A stretch of DNA of 64,000 nucleotides. Source: Bradyrhizobium ontarionense (GTDB lineage: Bacteria > Pseudomonadota > Alphaproteobacteria > Rhizobiales > Xanthobacteraceae). Of the stretch, positions 17,605-26,362 are shown one piece after another. Position 1 is the first letter of the stretch; every line of letters begins with the position of its first letter. The DNA lies in contig NZ_CP088156.1 of NCBI RefSeq assembly GCF_021088345.1, positions 7,865,001 through 7,929,000 on the forward strand. The letters are read 5' to 3'. The position numbers and the translations under genes were made by a program. Below the pieces are notes generated by a model. It worked only from the letters and a program-made list of their open reading frames with translations, was not told where the DNA came from and did not search any database.

Positions 17605-17838
17605 TCAGGACAGGCCGGCCTTCACCGCAGCCGGGTAGACCGGTTCGCGGTGAACCTCCGCGCCCGATTCGTCGACGACCACGATCGACAGCCTACGATC
17701 GGTAATGCGGGGGTCATGGCGAAGCCGCCGCGCCAGATCCCGGCTGTGTTCAATCGCCCCGGCACTCGTCGCAAATTCCAGGCCGGTGCGGTCCCTGGTC
17801 GGAATGCCATCATTCATATCGAAATAATAAGTGCGCAT
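17605..17838 (-). CDS. DUF6894 family protein
   Basis: 77 residues starting MRTYYFDMNDGIPTRDRTGLEF, the recognisable N-terminal pattern of the small DUF6894 proteins that are abundant in Bradyrhizobium relatives. The C-terminal half has the strand SIVVVDESGAEV. The ATG follows AGGAAGACC. The function is unknown for the whole family. Confidence 0.78.
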   Translation of the reverse strand: MRTYYFDMNDGIPTRDRTGLEFATSAGAIEHSRDLARRLRHDPRITDRRLSIVVVDESGAEVHREPVYPAAVKAGLS

Positions 17839-18062
17839 GGTCTTCCTGCCGCCAATGTGTCGCGGGAGGGGGACACGGAGCCAAAAGGGTCATCCGCAAG
17901 CCATTGTCCTCCCGCGCAAACTATAGAAGACCTCTAAGATGGAGGACAAGCTTACCTCTGCCGTAATTCTCTGCCTTGTTCGCCAATCGACCATTTTAGC
18001 TGGCAAGATCAGCCAGAAACTGCCAGAAAGCTCAGATTGTGCCGTCGAAATCAACCCTCCGG

Positions 18063-18248
18063 TCAGTTCGGCTTGCTGCAGGAGTTGTTCGCTGGCATAC
18101 TTTCAACCTCATCGGGTTCTGCTCGGTCGATTTCCAAGCGGGCCATTCTGAGGATGAGCGTCGCGGTCGTCAGACCGAGACTTTCAGCCTCGATTGCTGC
18201 AGTATCTACCTTGCGTGCAAGGCCTTCACGTTTGCTGAGGACTGGCAT
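18063..18248 (-). CDS. small hypothetical protein
   Basis: 61 residues. The ATG at 18246-18248 is preceded by ACAGGAAACAGTA, a good ribosome site. The middle, IEAESLGLTTATLILRMARLEI, could form an amphipathic helix. Only 25 bases separate its start from the divergent start at 18274, which leaves little room for two promoters, so one of the pair may be spurious. Confidence 0.4.
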   Translation of the reverse strand: MPVLSKREGLARKVDTAAIEAESLGLTTATLILRMARLEIDRAEPDEVESMPANNSCSKPN

Positions 18249-18273
18249 TACTGTTTCCTGTCAAAGGTGCGAG

Positions 18274-18462
18274 ATGAAGAATTCCACATTCATCGCGGAG
18301 CTGCACACCAAGCTCGGAGCCCCCTCGAGCGAGGCCGTCGAGAGCCTTCGGCTGCTGAAGGCTTTCCTGAAACTGGCACCCGGCCAGCGCATCGAAGTGA
18401 TCGAAATGGTCGAGCGGTTGAACGCCGAATCTCGTTCGGAGACGGATCTGCCGCTGTCCTGA
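18274..18462 (+). CDS. small hypothetical protein
   Basis: 62 residues with the C-terminal segment LLKAFLKLAPGQRIEVIEMVERL, a helix pattern common in small rhizobial proteins of unknown role. The ATG follows AAAGGTGCGAG. It ends two bases before the stop of the convergent cupin gene. It competes with the divergent small frame at 18063-18248 for the same promoter space. Confidence 0.5.
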   Translation: MKNSTFIAELHTKLGAPSSEAVESLRLLKAFLKLAPGQRIEVIEMVERLNAESRSETDLPLS

Positions 18463-18463
18463 C

Positions 18464-18790
18464 TCACCTCTCCTCATTGCCCGCAATGGTTGCCGGTGGC
18501 CGCGTTGCGATCGCATAAATTGCATCATCCAGAGCTTCCGATTCGTGCAGCGTCCCGGCTGGCAACAGGATCTTGTCGCCGGCGGAGCAGATGCGCTCGC
18601 CGCCCTCCCATCTGAAGGTCAGTCGTCCCGCGATCACGACCAGGATTTCGTCGACGGGATGCGTGTGGAAGGGATGGATCTTGCCGGCGGCGTCGTGCTG
18701 CAGCTCGATGCAGCCCTGTGCCGGCAGCAGTGCGAGGATGTCGGAATCGATCGCGAACTCGGTCTTCGTTCCAGCGATGATCTGGGTCAT
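18464..18790 (-). CDS. cupin-domain protein
   Basis: 108 residues, a single cupin barrel. The metal motif 1 is visible as HPFHTHPVDEILVVIAG (two histidines and a glutamate), and motif 2 as LLPAGTLHESEAL with the later histidine. It overlaps the upstream YqcI/YcgG gene by an ATGA, so the two products are probably made together. The reaction is unknown. In this setting it could bind iron or manganese and act on the product of the neighbouring enzyme. Confidence 0.85.
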   Translation of the reverse strand: MTQIIAGTKTEFAIDSDILALLPAQGCIELQHDAAGKIHPFHTHPVDEILVVIAGRLTFRWEGGERICSAGDKILLPAGTLHESEALDDAIYAIATRPPATIAGNEER

Positions 18791-19542
18791 GCGGCTTCCT
18801 CCTTATCTCCGATGGACGTTGGTTTGGCCTGTGCGAGCTTGTGGAAGGGGCAGGCTGGCGGCGGCTGGTTGTCGTCATGAAGGAAGTACTGCTTGTATTC
18901 GCGGCCTTCCGGATTGCCGTAACGCCCGAGCAGCGGAGACGGCGCGATCGTGTCGAATGGCACGAGGCGCTTGCGCACCTCGCCGAATGCCTTGGCCGCC
19001 GCCTGCTCGGTGCCGAGCATCCTCTCGAACACCCAGCGCGGCTGGAAGGTGAGCATGAAGGCGCTCGAGCGCCGGCTTTGCCGCATCACATGGGCGGGCG
19101 TGCTGCACACGACGAAGATGGGTTCACCGGCGAACGAGAATTCCCACATCGGGTCATCGATCGCCTCGGGAATTTCGCCAGGCCATGGTTGCTTGTCGAT
19201 CCGTGCCAGCTGATCCAGAATTCGCCAGAACTTCTTGTAATAGGCGTCGAGCGTCTGCACCGGCCGCGGGCGCGTGAACAGGACGAGTGACGTGTTGGGT
19301 CCGTGTGAACGGCTTTCCGATACGAACTGGGCAAGCTGCTTGCCGAGGGTATCGACGTCGATGGGGTCGAGAAACAGATAACGCAACTGGTCCTGGCGAT
19401 AACCGGCCACGCCGAACACGCAAGGAAAGGGTCTTGCTTCGCTGCTCATCTGAGCTTCGAATTCCGAAAACAGGACGCTCTGCCAGCTGCCGACCCGATG
19501 AACGGATCGGACTTCGTCCTTTCTCAAATACAAACGCGACAT
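18787..19542 (-). CDS. YqcI/YcgG family protein, possible heme-dependent N-hydroxylase
   Basis: 251 residues matching the YqcI/YcgG family along its length: FPCVFGVAGYRQDQLRYLFL near residue 40, DPMWEFSFAGEPIFVVC near 130, RRSSAFMLTFQPRWVF near 155, then REYKQYFLHDDNQ and a terminal CPFH. Known members of this family include heme-dependent N-hydroxylases of arginine or guanidine compounds (guanitoxin and D-cycloserine pathways), as I recall. A substrate cannot be read from the sequence. The ATG follows GAGAGGGTCAGT. The gene lies 23 bases after the MFS gene and overlaps the cupin gene. Confidence 0.82.
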   Translation of the reverse strand: MSRLYLRKDEVRSVHRVGSWQSVLFSEFEAQMSSEARPFPCVFGVAGYRQDQLRYLFLDPIDVDTLGKQLAQFVSESRSHGPNTSLVLFTRPRPVQTLDAYYKKFWRILDQLARIDKQPWPGEIPEAIDDPMWEFSFAGEPIFVVCSTPAHVMRQSRRSSAFMLTFQPRWVFERMLGTEQAAAKAFGEVRKRLVPFDTIAPSPLLGRYGNPEGREYKQYFLHDDNQPPPACPFHKLAQAKPTSIGDKEEAA

Positions 19543-19565
19543 ACTGACCCTCTCTGTTCTTATGC

Positions 19566-20858
19566 TTACTTACGAAGTATCAATTTGCGCCTCATCATCA
19601 GTGGCCCGAGAATTCCCGGTAGCGACATCAGCAGAAGAATTTCGATCAGGGCCGAGTAGCCGGCATCGTTGGCGACAGTGCGCAGGCTCGATCCCGCGTC
19701 GGCCCCGAGGCCGCTCGCGCTCATCATCGCAATGGCGATGACCGGCTGGGCCAGCCCGGCAAACACGCCGGCGGACGTGGTGTTGATCGACGCGCCAACG
19801 CCGATCCGTTCCGCCGTGTACAGATGCTTGGTGCATTTCAGGACCAGAGGAACGGTGCCGCCGGCCACCAGCCCGAGCACGGCAAACACCGTGCCGACAT
19901 AGAGCAGGCCGAAAGTGTGGGCGAGGAACGGCCACAGCATCGCCACGAGCAGCATTCGCAGCAGGCTGATGCGGATCAGTGCCGTGTCCAATGATTGCGT
20001 GCGATCCGCCGCGTGGCCGAGAAAGATCGACCCGATTGCGTTGCCGACCATGAAGGCGAGCAGGGGGCCTCCGGCAGCAGATGGCGACACGCCGAAATAG
20101 TGCGCGACCATGGGAATGCCCCACACGCCTGCGAGCGTGGTCACGACCGCGAAATGTGATGCGAAGCTCAGTGCGCAACCCCAGTTCGCCACCGATCCGA
20201 GCGCGTGCCAACTCGCAAGCAGGACGCTGTTCAGTGTTCGCCCGGTGTAGTTCGCGGCCGCGGGTTTCAAGGCGACGAACGCACACGCGCAATTCGCGAT
20301 GCCGACGCAGGCGATGAAGAGGAAGCAGGCGCGCCAGCCGAAGCCGCTCACCGCTGCCGCGAGCGGCGTCGTGGCCATGGCGCCGCCGGCATAGCCCGAC
20401 ACCTGGGAGATCCCGGACATCAGGCCGAAACGTTCATCGGAAAAGCTCTGCGCGACGAGCTTCAACAGGGCCGTGAACACCAGCGCGTCGCCGCAGGCGA
20501 CGATCACGCGCGCGATGAACACGTCTAGCAGGTTGGGCGACAGAGCAAAGGCGGCGCTGCCGGCCACCGAGGCCGCCATGCTGCACAAGACGACGCGCTT
20601 GACGCCGTAGCGATCGACCAGCACGCCGGCCGGGATCTGCATCAGCGTGTAGCCCCAGAAATAGCTGGACGCGAGCATCGCGACGCCCGAGGCATCGGTG
20701 CCGAAATCGCGCATGAAGCTGAGGCCGACCGTCTGCGGCGACATACGCTGCAGAAAAGCGATCGCGTAGGCCAACGCAACCGTGCCCCATGCGATATAGG
20801 CACGATCGGCGAACCTGATCGGAGACGAAGCGACGGCCTGTTGTCCGAGCACCGCCAT
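19566..20858 (-). CDS. MFS transporter
   Basis: 430 residues with twelve hydrophobic segments. The loop 2-3 region reads GVLVDRYGVKRVVLCSMA, the MFS signature. It resembles the MFS branch of organic-acid or small-molecule permeases. The ATG overlaps the stop of the acyltransferase gene (ATGA), so it is coupled to it. The position between an acyltransferase and a YqcI/YcgG enzyme suggests export or import of the pathway's metabolite, which is inference. Confidence 0.9.
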   Translation of the reverse strand: MAVLGQQAVASSPIRFADRAYIAWGTVALAYAIAFLQRMSPQTVGLSFMRDFGTDASGVAMLASSYFWGYTLMQIPAGVLVDRYGVKRVVLCSMAASVAGSAAFALSPNLLDVFIARVIVACGDALVFTALLKLVAQSFSDERFGLMSGISQVSGYAGGAMATTPLAAAVSGFGWRACFLFIACVGIANCACAFVALKPAAANYTGRTLNSVLLASWHALGSVANWGCALSFASHFAVVTTLAGVWGIPMVAHYFGVSPSAAGGPLLAFMVGNAIGSIFLGHAADRTQSLDTALIRISLLRMLLVAMLWPFLAHTFGLLYVGTVFAVLGLVAGGTVPLVLKCTKHLYTAERIGVGASINTTSAGVFAGLAQPVIAIAMMSASGLGADAGSSLRTVANDAGYSALIEILLLMSLPGILGPLMMRRKLILRK

Positions 20859-21568
20859 CACACCCTCGCATAACCGACGGAGAACAGTGCATCGGCCGAG
20901 TCCGGGATGATCCGCGACATCGCCGCGTCCACGAGCGAGGCCGTGCCGTGATAGTCCTGCCGGATCTGTTTGATGTGTCCATAGGCACCGCGCATGATCA
21001 TGCGCGGCATTTCGAGCGGCTTGCCCGGATAGAGCGCGGCGCACATTTCGACGCCTGCCGCCTGCAGTTCAGGATCTGCGGCGTCATCGAGTAATGAGGG
21101 CGCGACCTTCTCGCAGATCCTGGCGTTCGCAGCCCACACGATCGGGTTGCGCGTTCGCCATCCGTACAGAATTCCCTCGCTGCCTGTGGGGAAGTGGGGA
21201 TGCTTGAGAATCTGCGACGTAAAGAACCCATACAGGCCACGACCCTGATGCGCGGGCAGCACTTCGGTCCCACTGCGGTAGATGGCCGCCCGCTGTGCGA
21301 TCGTCATGACGCGATAGACGGAGAAAGCCACCAACCCGATGTGATCGTAGACCAGAACAAGGCTGTATTTGCTGTCGAATGGCGATGACGCCGAGGTCCA
21401 ATGCGGTTCGATTGCTTTCCAGTTAATAGCAATGATCGAATTCATCGCATCCATGATCGGCTGCCGATCAGATGCTTCGATCTGCGAAGTATCGCGGAAG
21501 CTGTAGACGGCGTAGTCGTCCCAAGGCGAGGCGATGGTCGGGTATCTGCCATTCAGGTTGCACGACAT
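20858..21568 (-). CDS. GNAT-like acyltransferase
   Basis: 236 residues. The central acetyl-CoA motif is TEVLPAHQGRGLYGFFTSQIL, the Q-x-x-G-x-G/A pattern of the GNAT fold, followed by YGWRTRNPIVWAANARIC, which fits the motif-B arm. The C-terminal third is unusual for GNATs. The start at 21568 is chosen because the reading upstream looks unlike protein. First gene of the four-gene minus-strand unit; divergent from the GlxA-type regulator with about 65 bases between starts. Confidence 0.72.
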   Translation of the reverse strand: MSCNLNGRYPTIASPWDDYAVYSFRDTSQIEASDRQPIMDAMNSIIAINWKAIEPHWTSASSPFDSKYSLVLVYDHIGLVAFSVYRVMTIAQRAAIYRSGTEVLPAHQGRGLYGFFTSQILKHPHFPTGSEGILYGWRTRNPIVWAANARICEKVAPSLLDDAADPELQAAGVEMCAALYPGKPLEMPRMIMRGAYGHIKQIRQDYHGTASLVDAAMSRIIPDSADALFSVGYARV

Positions 21569-21633
21569 CGCATGAACTCCGGCACTGCAAGGTAGAGCTA
21601 TACAGGCCGCCATCCGATGGCTTAAAGGACAAT

Positions 21634-22650
21634 ATGCCCTCGAATTCTGCCAAGCTCCGGCGTTCCGCGGTGCGCCAAGACGGTGCCGAACGGCGGCTGG
21701 CCATGGTGGCGTTCCCCGGAGTGACACTGCTCGACGTGTCCGGGCCCGCCCAAGTCTTCGCCGAACTTGGCGAGATCGATCTGCCTGCGCCGGGCTACGC
21801 GCTGAGCTACGTGTCCAAGGACGGCGGGCTGGTGCCGACGGATGTCGGTTTGATGATCGACACGGCGCCGCTCTCGACGATGAAGCCGGACGAGATCGAT
21901 ACGCTTCTCATCCCCGGTGGACCGGGGATCTGGAAGCTACGGCAGGACGAAGCCGTGATGCGATGGATTGCGCAGGTGCTGCCCAACGCCCGGCGGATCG
22001 CGTCCGTCTGCCTGGGTGCATTCGCGCTGGCATGGGCAGGGGCGCTCGAGGGCAAGCGGGCCGCTACACATTGGCGCTATTGCCCCCGTCTGCAGGACAG
22101 CTTCCCGAACGTGAAGGTCGAGCCGGATGCGATCTTCGTGCAGGACGGACGGGTCTGGACCTCCGCCGGCGTCAGTGCCGGCATCGATCTCGCGCTCGCG
22201 ATGATCGAGGAGGATTTCGGTCACACGATCGCGCTCGACGTTGCGCGGCGGCTCGTCGTGTTCCTCAAGCGTCCGGGTGGCCAGAGTCAGTTTTCGACGG
22301 TGCTGGCTGCCCAGGCCTCCGACGTCGAAGGCCGCTTCAGCTCCCTCCATGCCTGGATCATCGAAAACATCGCGAGCGATCTGCGGGTCGAGACCTTGGC
22401 CGCAAAGGCCGGCATGTCGCCCCGTACCTTCGCACGCACCTATGTCAATCGCACCGGCATGACTCCCGCGCACGGTGTCGAGGCGCTCAGGGTCGAGACG
22501 GCACGCCTTCTGCTCGAAAGCCGCCAGATTGACAACGTGGTCGAAGTCGCGAAGCGGGCGGGCTTCGGCGATGACGAGCGCATGCGGCGCGCCTTCCTGC
22601 GGCATCTGGGTGTGTCGCCATCGGAATATCGCCGCCGCTTCTCGGGCTGA
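21634..22650 (+). CDS. GlxA-family transcriptional regulator (DJ-1/PfpI plus AraC HTH)
   Basis: 338 residues. The N-terminal DJ-1/PfpI-like domain (residues about 18-190) includes LLIPGGPGIWKL and the nucleophile-elbow-like RIASVCLGAFALAWAG. The C-terminal AraC domain (about 240-335) includes ASDLRVETLAAKAGMSPRTFAR and VAKRAGFGDDERMRRAFLRHLG. This architecture is the GlxA/CdhR/ArgR-type activator of amino-acid-derived compound metabolism. Its divergent placement suggests it controls the acyltransferase-MFS-YqcI-cupin genes. Confidence 0.9.
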   Translation: MPSNSAKLRRSAVRQDGAERRLAMVAFPGVTLLDVSGPAQVFAELGEIDLPAPGYALSYVSKDGGLVPTDVGLMIDTAPLSTMKPDEIDTLLIPGGPGIWKLRQDEAVMRWIAQVLPNARRIASVCLGAFALAWAGALEGKRAATHWRYCPRLQDSFPNVKVEPDAIFVQDGRVWTSAGVSAGIDLALAMIEEDFGHTIALDVARRLVVFLKRPGGQSQFSTVLAAQASDVEGRFSSLHAWIIENIASDLRVETLAAKAGMSPRTFARTYVNRTGMTPAHGVEALRVETARLLLESRQIDNVVEVAKRAGFGDDERMRRAFLRHLGVSPSEYRRRFSG

Positions 22651-22840
22651 CAGTGTGCACTGCTCCATGGCCTTGTTCTGGGAAGGCCCGGCCATTTTGC
22701 GTTCGGGTTAATCCAGCCCGGCAAGGTGGGACCGGAACGGCCTCGCCGTGGGTGATCAGTCCAAGACTTCAGTAAAATGCCATGTGTATTCAATCGAGAA
22801 ATTGATTCACATTCGCCTTTGCGACGCAGCGGAAAGGGCC

Positions 22841-23137
22841 ATGACGAACATCGTTCCCTTCCGCTCGAAGACGCTCTCGTCTCATTCGTCATTCGCAAGG
22901 CCTCAGGGTGAAGCCGCGGTTGCGGGCGCGGGCCGGCGCGACGTTGCTCGATCCGGTCGATTGGACGCCAGGGACGATCTCCGCAAGACGATCATCCTGC
23001 TCGATCTTGCTTTGCAGCATGCACGGGAGCTTGCAAGCCTGGTCGACGACGACCAGGCGCGGAAGACCTATGATCGTCATCTTTCGTCGATCGAATACTC
23101 TCTCCGGATCGCGCGCGAGCGCCTCGTCCGGTTCTGA
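22841..23137 (+). CDS. hypothetical protein
   Basis: 98 residues starting MTNIVPFRSKTLSSHSSF. The ATG at 22841 follows GGAAAGGGCC. The C-terminal half (DDLRKTIILLDLALQHARELASLVDD) is a predicted helical pair. No family is recognised. The upstream extension in the same frame looks non-coding. Confidence 0.6.
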   Translation: MTNIVPFRSKTLSSHSSFARPQGEAAVAGAGRRDVARSGRLDARDDLRKTIILLDLALQHARELASLVDDDQARKTYDRHLSSIEYSLRIARERLVRF

Positions 23138-23243
23138 GTTCGCACATGTATGGCTTCAGCAGTCCTCGTCACGGACCAATGCAATTGCACGGGGACGCAG
23201 GGAGCCAGATGTGGTAGTTGGGTCTGTCGTGGAGGATAGAACA

Positions 23244-23597
23244 ATGACCCAAACTAAACTGGAAGTGCCCGCTGAGCTGCGCGACCTTGCGGAAAAGACC
23301 ATCGCGCAGGCCGAAAAGGCCTTCGAGATGTTCTTTGATGCGGCAGGGAAATCGATCACCACGGTTCCAGGGCCCGCCGCCGACATGTCCAAGCAGGCTC
23401 TCTCGCTCACCGAACAGAACATCAAGACGGCCTTCGAGCACGCTCGTAAACTCGTCCACGCGACCGAACTGGAAGAGGCGATGCGGATCCAGTCGGAGTT
23501 CCTGCGCAGTCAGTTCACCAACGCCGGTGAGCATATGAAGACGATCACCGCAGGCATCCTGTCCGCTGCGGGCAAAGCCGTCGAACCCAAGAGCTGA
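23244..23597 (+). CDS. phasin family protein
   Basis: 117 residues of the phasin_2 type. Helical, with LRDLAEKTIAQAEKAFEMFFDAA, then the family's QNIKTAFEHARKLVHATELEEAMRIQSEFLRSQ-like block split across the middle. Phasins coat polyhydroxyalkanoate granules. The ATG follows GGAGGATAGAACA. Not adjacent to phaC, which lies 17 kb downstream. Confidence 0.88.
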   Translation: MTQTKLEVPAELRDLAEKTIAQAEKAFEMFFDAAGKSITTVPGPAADMSKQALSLTEQNIKTAFEHARKLVHATELEEAMRIQSEFLRSQFTNAGEHMKTITAGILSAAGKAVEPKS

Positions 23598-23704
23598 GCC
23601 CAACCTGAACCCCGGATCTGAGCTGTTACGCCGCAACCGGCAGATGCAACGGCACCGGTGGCCATTCGGCCCCCGATGCTCTGTAGGCTGACCGCCGGGA
23701 GAAG

Positions 23705-24016
23705 CTATTTCCGCAGCGAGCCGATGTAGGCGGCAATATCGGCCGCCTCTAGCCGGTTCAGCGGAAAGCTGGGCATTTTCGGGTGCGGGTCGAGCAGGAA
23801 GAAGGCGACCTTTTCCGGGGTGAAGTCCACCTTCTGCGCGATCTGGGAGAACGAGGGAACGTCGGCACTGGCCTGCTTCTGCGTCCCTTCGACGAGATGG
23901 CATGAGGCACACCAGCGCCGAGCGAGGTCGGCACCGTGATCTGCATCGGCAGCCCATGCCGAGCTCGCCACCGTCGCAAGGGCAACGGCCAGAACTCTCG
24001 TTACGAAGGCGCGCAT
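23705..24016 (-). CDS. class I-like cytochrome c
   Basis: 103 residues. A signal peptide ends near SSAWAADADHG, the heme site is CASCH, and the methionine ligand lies in HPKMPSFPL. The end, DIAAYIGSLRK, is the usual last helix. It is a small periplasmic electron carrier. A second protein of similar design lies at 52.1 kb, also close to a regulator gene. Confidence 0.86.
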   Translation of the reverse strand: MRAFVTRVLAVALATVASSAWAADADHGADLARRWCASCHLVEGTQKQASADVPSFSQIAQKVDFTPEKVAFFLLDPHPKMPSFPLNRLEAADIAAYIGSLRK

Positions 24017-24153
24017 CAAGCTACTCCCGATCTCGTGGCGTTTCAGGTCAAGCGTCTCTTCGGCCCGGAGGGCAACGATGAGCAGGCTCATGGCGTGAGG
24101 TCAACAGACTTGCCCGGGACGGGAAAGCATCTGGTCAGCATGCGGTGCGTGCA

Positions 24154-24285
24154 TCAGCCGCAGCACGACTTGGGAAAGTCGGATAGGTCGATTCGGCTGG
24201 CGATCGCCTTGAACAGGGTCATGAGGCGGCGCAGCAAAGACGCACCCGGCGGGGGAGCCGTCAGTTCTTGGGCAGCGTAGGACAT
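24154..24285 (-). CDS. small hypothetical peptide, 43 residues
   Basis: The start at 24285 has a very good ribosome site, GGGAGGACCGGAC. The product starts MSYAAQELTAPPPGASLL and ends in a Cys-Cys-Gly. It overlaps the end of the 67-residue protein by 25 bases in another frame. No family is known. The ribosome site is the main evidence. Confidence 0.45.
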   Translation of the reverse strand: MSYAAQELTAPPPGASLLRRLMTLFKAIASRIDLSDFPKSCCG

Positions 24286-24464
24286 GTCCGGTCCTCCCTG
24301 TCGCTCAGCGTCTTTCCCGTCTGCGTGTTGACGAGGTGCATGCGTCCGCAAGCCAGACATGCGACGACTTCGTATGCGTCGGCATGGTCGTCGCTGAGCG
24401 GTCCGACCAAGCCGATCTGTACGTTCGATCCCGTCTGGGAGCAGCGAAAAACCAGAGTTTCCAT
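24261..24464 (-). CDS. small CxxC protein, hypothetical
   Basis: 67 residues starting METLVFRCSQTGSNVQIG. A CLACG motif near residue 37, plus the earlier RCSQTG, could bind zinc or iron. The reading can be extended to a start at 24479. Downstream it overlaps the 43-residue frame. Confidence 0.55.
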   Translation of the reverse strand: METLVFRCSQTGSNVQIGLVGPLSDDHADAYEVVACLACGRMHLVNTQTGKTLSDREDRTCPTLPKN

Positions 24465-24562
24465 GCCTAACCATGACAAATCCCGGCGCGGAGGCCTTGA
24501 TCTGTCTCAACAGGCGGAAATCGGACGTCGAGGATGAGCCTGCCGCGCGGAGGAAAAAAACG

Positions 24563-24835
24563 TCAGGTCAAACCGTGCGAGGCTGCCTTCGATAGCTCCA
24601 GCCGCTCCGCGACATTGGCCCCTGGCACCGGACCCGTCTGCGCTGCGCGGAGCGCCGCGTCGATCTTCGACTTTACACGGCGGGCAGCCAGCGCGGCCAG
24701 CCTGGTCTGGGTTCGTCCGGTCTTGACCTGATCGCCGAACTCGTACCGCCATTCCCAAATGTCCGGTTCAGCAGTCGCCGCGACCGTATATTGGACACCT
24801 CGGTGGATCACGGAAACCCCCTCTGACGCTTCCAC
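24563..24835 (-). CDS. conserved small hypothetical protein
   Basis: 90 residues. The first half (VQYTVAATAEPDIWEWRYEFGD) reads like a small beta-sheet domain, and the second half (LAALAARRVKSKIDAALRAA) is a basic helix. This pattern is frequent in rhizobial proteins of unknown function. Not in an obvious operon. Confidence 0.58.
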   Translation of the reverse strand: MEASEGVSVIHRGVQYTVAATAEPDIWEWRYEFGDQVKTGRTQTRLAALAARRVKSKIDAALRAAQTGPVPGANVAERLELSKAASHGLT

Positions 24836-25138
24836 TGCAAGTCATCGTCTAAACAACATACAATCAATCCGGGCAACTACGGGACTGGAACAATTGCCAG
24901 CTGCACGACGGTAAGACGGTTAACACCACCATGCCGGTAATGTTCCCCGGGGTGCCCGGTTTCCGTGCGTACTTTTTGCGCCACCCACCGCCGCGCAGGT
25001 CAGGGAAGGCTGGGGAACAACGCTGGCGGCGCAGGCTCGGTTTACAGATAACCTGTACGGAATCTGCAAGAAGGCCGGAACATCTCGCGGGCTCGTTTGG
25101 CGTTACGATCAAGACGACGGCGGGGCTCCTGAGAACAC
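24836..25138. other. intergenic region, no gene seen
   Basis: About 300 bases upstream of opgC. Frames open on both strands here are not protein-like. A promoter for opgC is expected but no clear site was recognised. Confidence 0.4.
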
Positions 25139-26347
25139 GTGGACATGCTGAAGCGAATGTCAGATCCGCCACACAAGATGGGGCTCACCTTGACCGCCGA
25201 CGGTCCAGAGCCGGGCGAGACGAAGGGCGCCGTGGTCGAGACCGGCAAGGAGCGTCGCGATCTCCGGCTCGATGCATTCCGCGGCCTTGCGCTCTGGTTC
25301 ATCTTCATCGACCACATCCCGGACAATTCGCTGGCCTGGCTGACGTTGCGCAACTACGGCTTCAGCGATACGTCCGAAGTGTTCGTGTTCGTGTCCGGCT
25401 ACACCTGCATGCTGGCTTATGGCGGGTCATTGTCCGAGCAGGGGTGGGCGACCACAACGGTGCGCGCGCTGCGGCGGGCGTGGGAGATCTATGCTGCTTT
25501 TCTGGTGTTGCTGCTCGCCTATGCCGCATTGGTCTGGGTCATGGGCGGCGGTACACGCTTCATCGACGAGACGAACACGGGATTTTTCTTCCGCGAGCCC
25601 GGTCCTACGCTCGTGCATGTGGCGCTGCTGCAGTTTGCGCCCGTCAACACCGACATCCTGCTGACCTTCGCGATCCTGCACATCTGCTTTCCCGTCGTCC
25701 TGTGGCTGATGATGAGCAGCGGCATGTTGACGCTCGCCCTATCGTTCCTGCTCTACATGATGGTTCAGCTGTTCAGCTGGCATGTGCCGGCCTGGCCAAG
25801 CGGAGAACTCTACTTCAATCCGTTCGCCTGGCAGTTCCTGTTCGTGATCGGCGGCTGGTACGCCCATGTGGGAACGGCAAGTCTGCGGCGGATTCTGAAC
25901 TCCCGCGCACTGCTGATTGCAGCGCTGGCCTATCTGGCTTTCAGCCTGGTCGTGGCATTGAGCTGGGAGTTCAAGAGCCTCGAAGGCCTGATCCCCTCGA
26001 CCGTGACCGGTCTGATCTATCCGATCTACAAGAGCCATCTGGCTCCCGTCCGGCTGCTGCATTTCCTGTCGCTCGCCTTCGTGGTGTCGCGGCTGGCCCC
26101 CCTGGAATGGCGTGGTCCGATCAAGCCGCTGATGACCGCGATGATCAGGTGCGGCGAGAACTCGCTCCCGATCTATTGCATCGGCGTGTTGCTCGCGTTC
26201 GTCGGCGAGGTCGTACTGACCGATGTGTCCAGCGGGTTTGCGATGCAGGTCCTGATCAGCGTCGCAGGGATCGCGATCATGATCGCCGCCGCCACGCTGC
26301 TGACGTGGGAATCGCTACTCGACCGGCGCGGACCTCGGCTGTTTTGA
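25139..26347 (+). CDS. opgC: OpgC-family membrane protein (periplasmic glucan succinylation)
   Basis: 402 residues with about ten hydrophobic helices. Family marks are the N-terminal RRDLRLDAFRGLALWFIFIDH, the first helix with aspartate and histidine, then FVFVSGYTCMLAYG. OpgC transfers succinyl groups to osmoregulated periplasmic glucans. The start is uncertain: GTG at 25139 or ATG at 25145 or 25157, none with a strong ribosome site. Confidence 0.85.
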   Translation: MDMLKRMSDPPHKMGLTLTADGPEPGETKGAVVETGKERRDLRLDAFRGLALWFIFIDHIPDNSLAWLTLRNYGFSDTSEVFVFVSGYTCMLAYGGSLSEQGWATTTVRALRRAWEIYAAFLVLLLAYAALVWVMGGGTRFIDETNTGFFFREPGPTLVHVALLQFAPVNTDILLTFAILHICFPVVLWLMMSSGMLTLALSFLLYMMVQLFSWHVPAWPSGELYFNPFAWQFLFVIGGWYAHVGTASLRRILNSRALLIAALAYLAFSLVVALSWEFKSLEGLIPSTVTGLIYPIYKSHLAPVRLLHFLSLAFVVSRLAPLEWRGPIKPLMTAMIRCGENSLPIYCIGVLLAFVGEVVLTDVSSGFAMQVLISVAGIAIMIAAATLLTWESLLDRRGPRLF

Positions 26348-26362
26348 CCAGCGACCGCGCCG

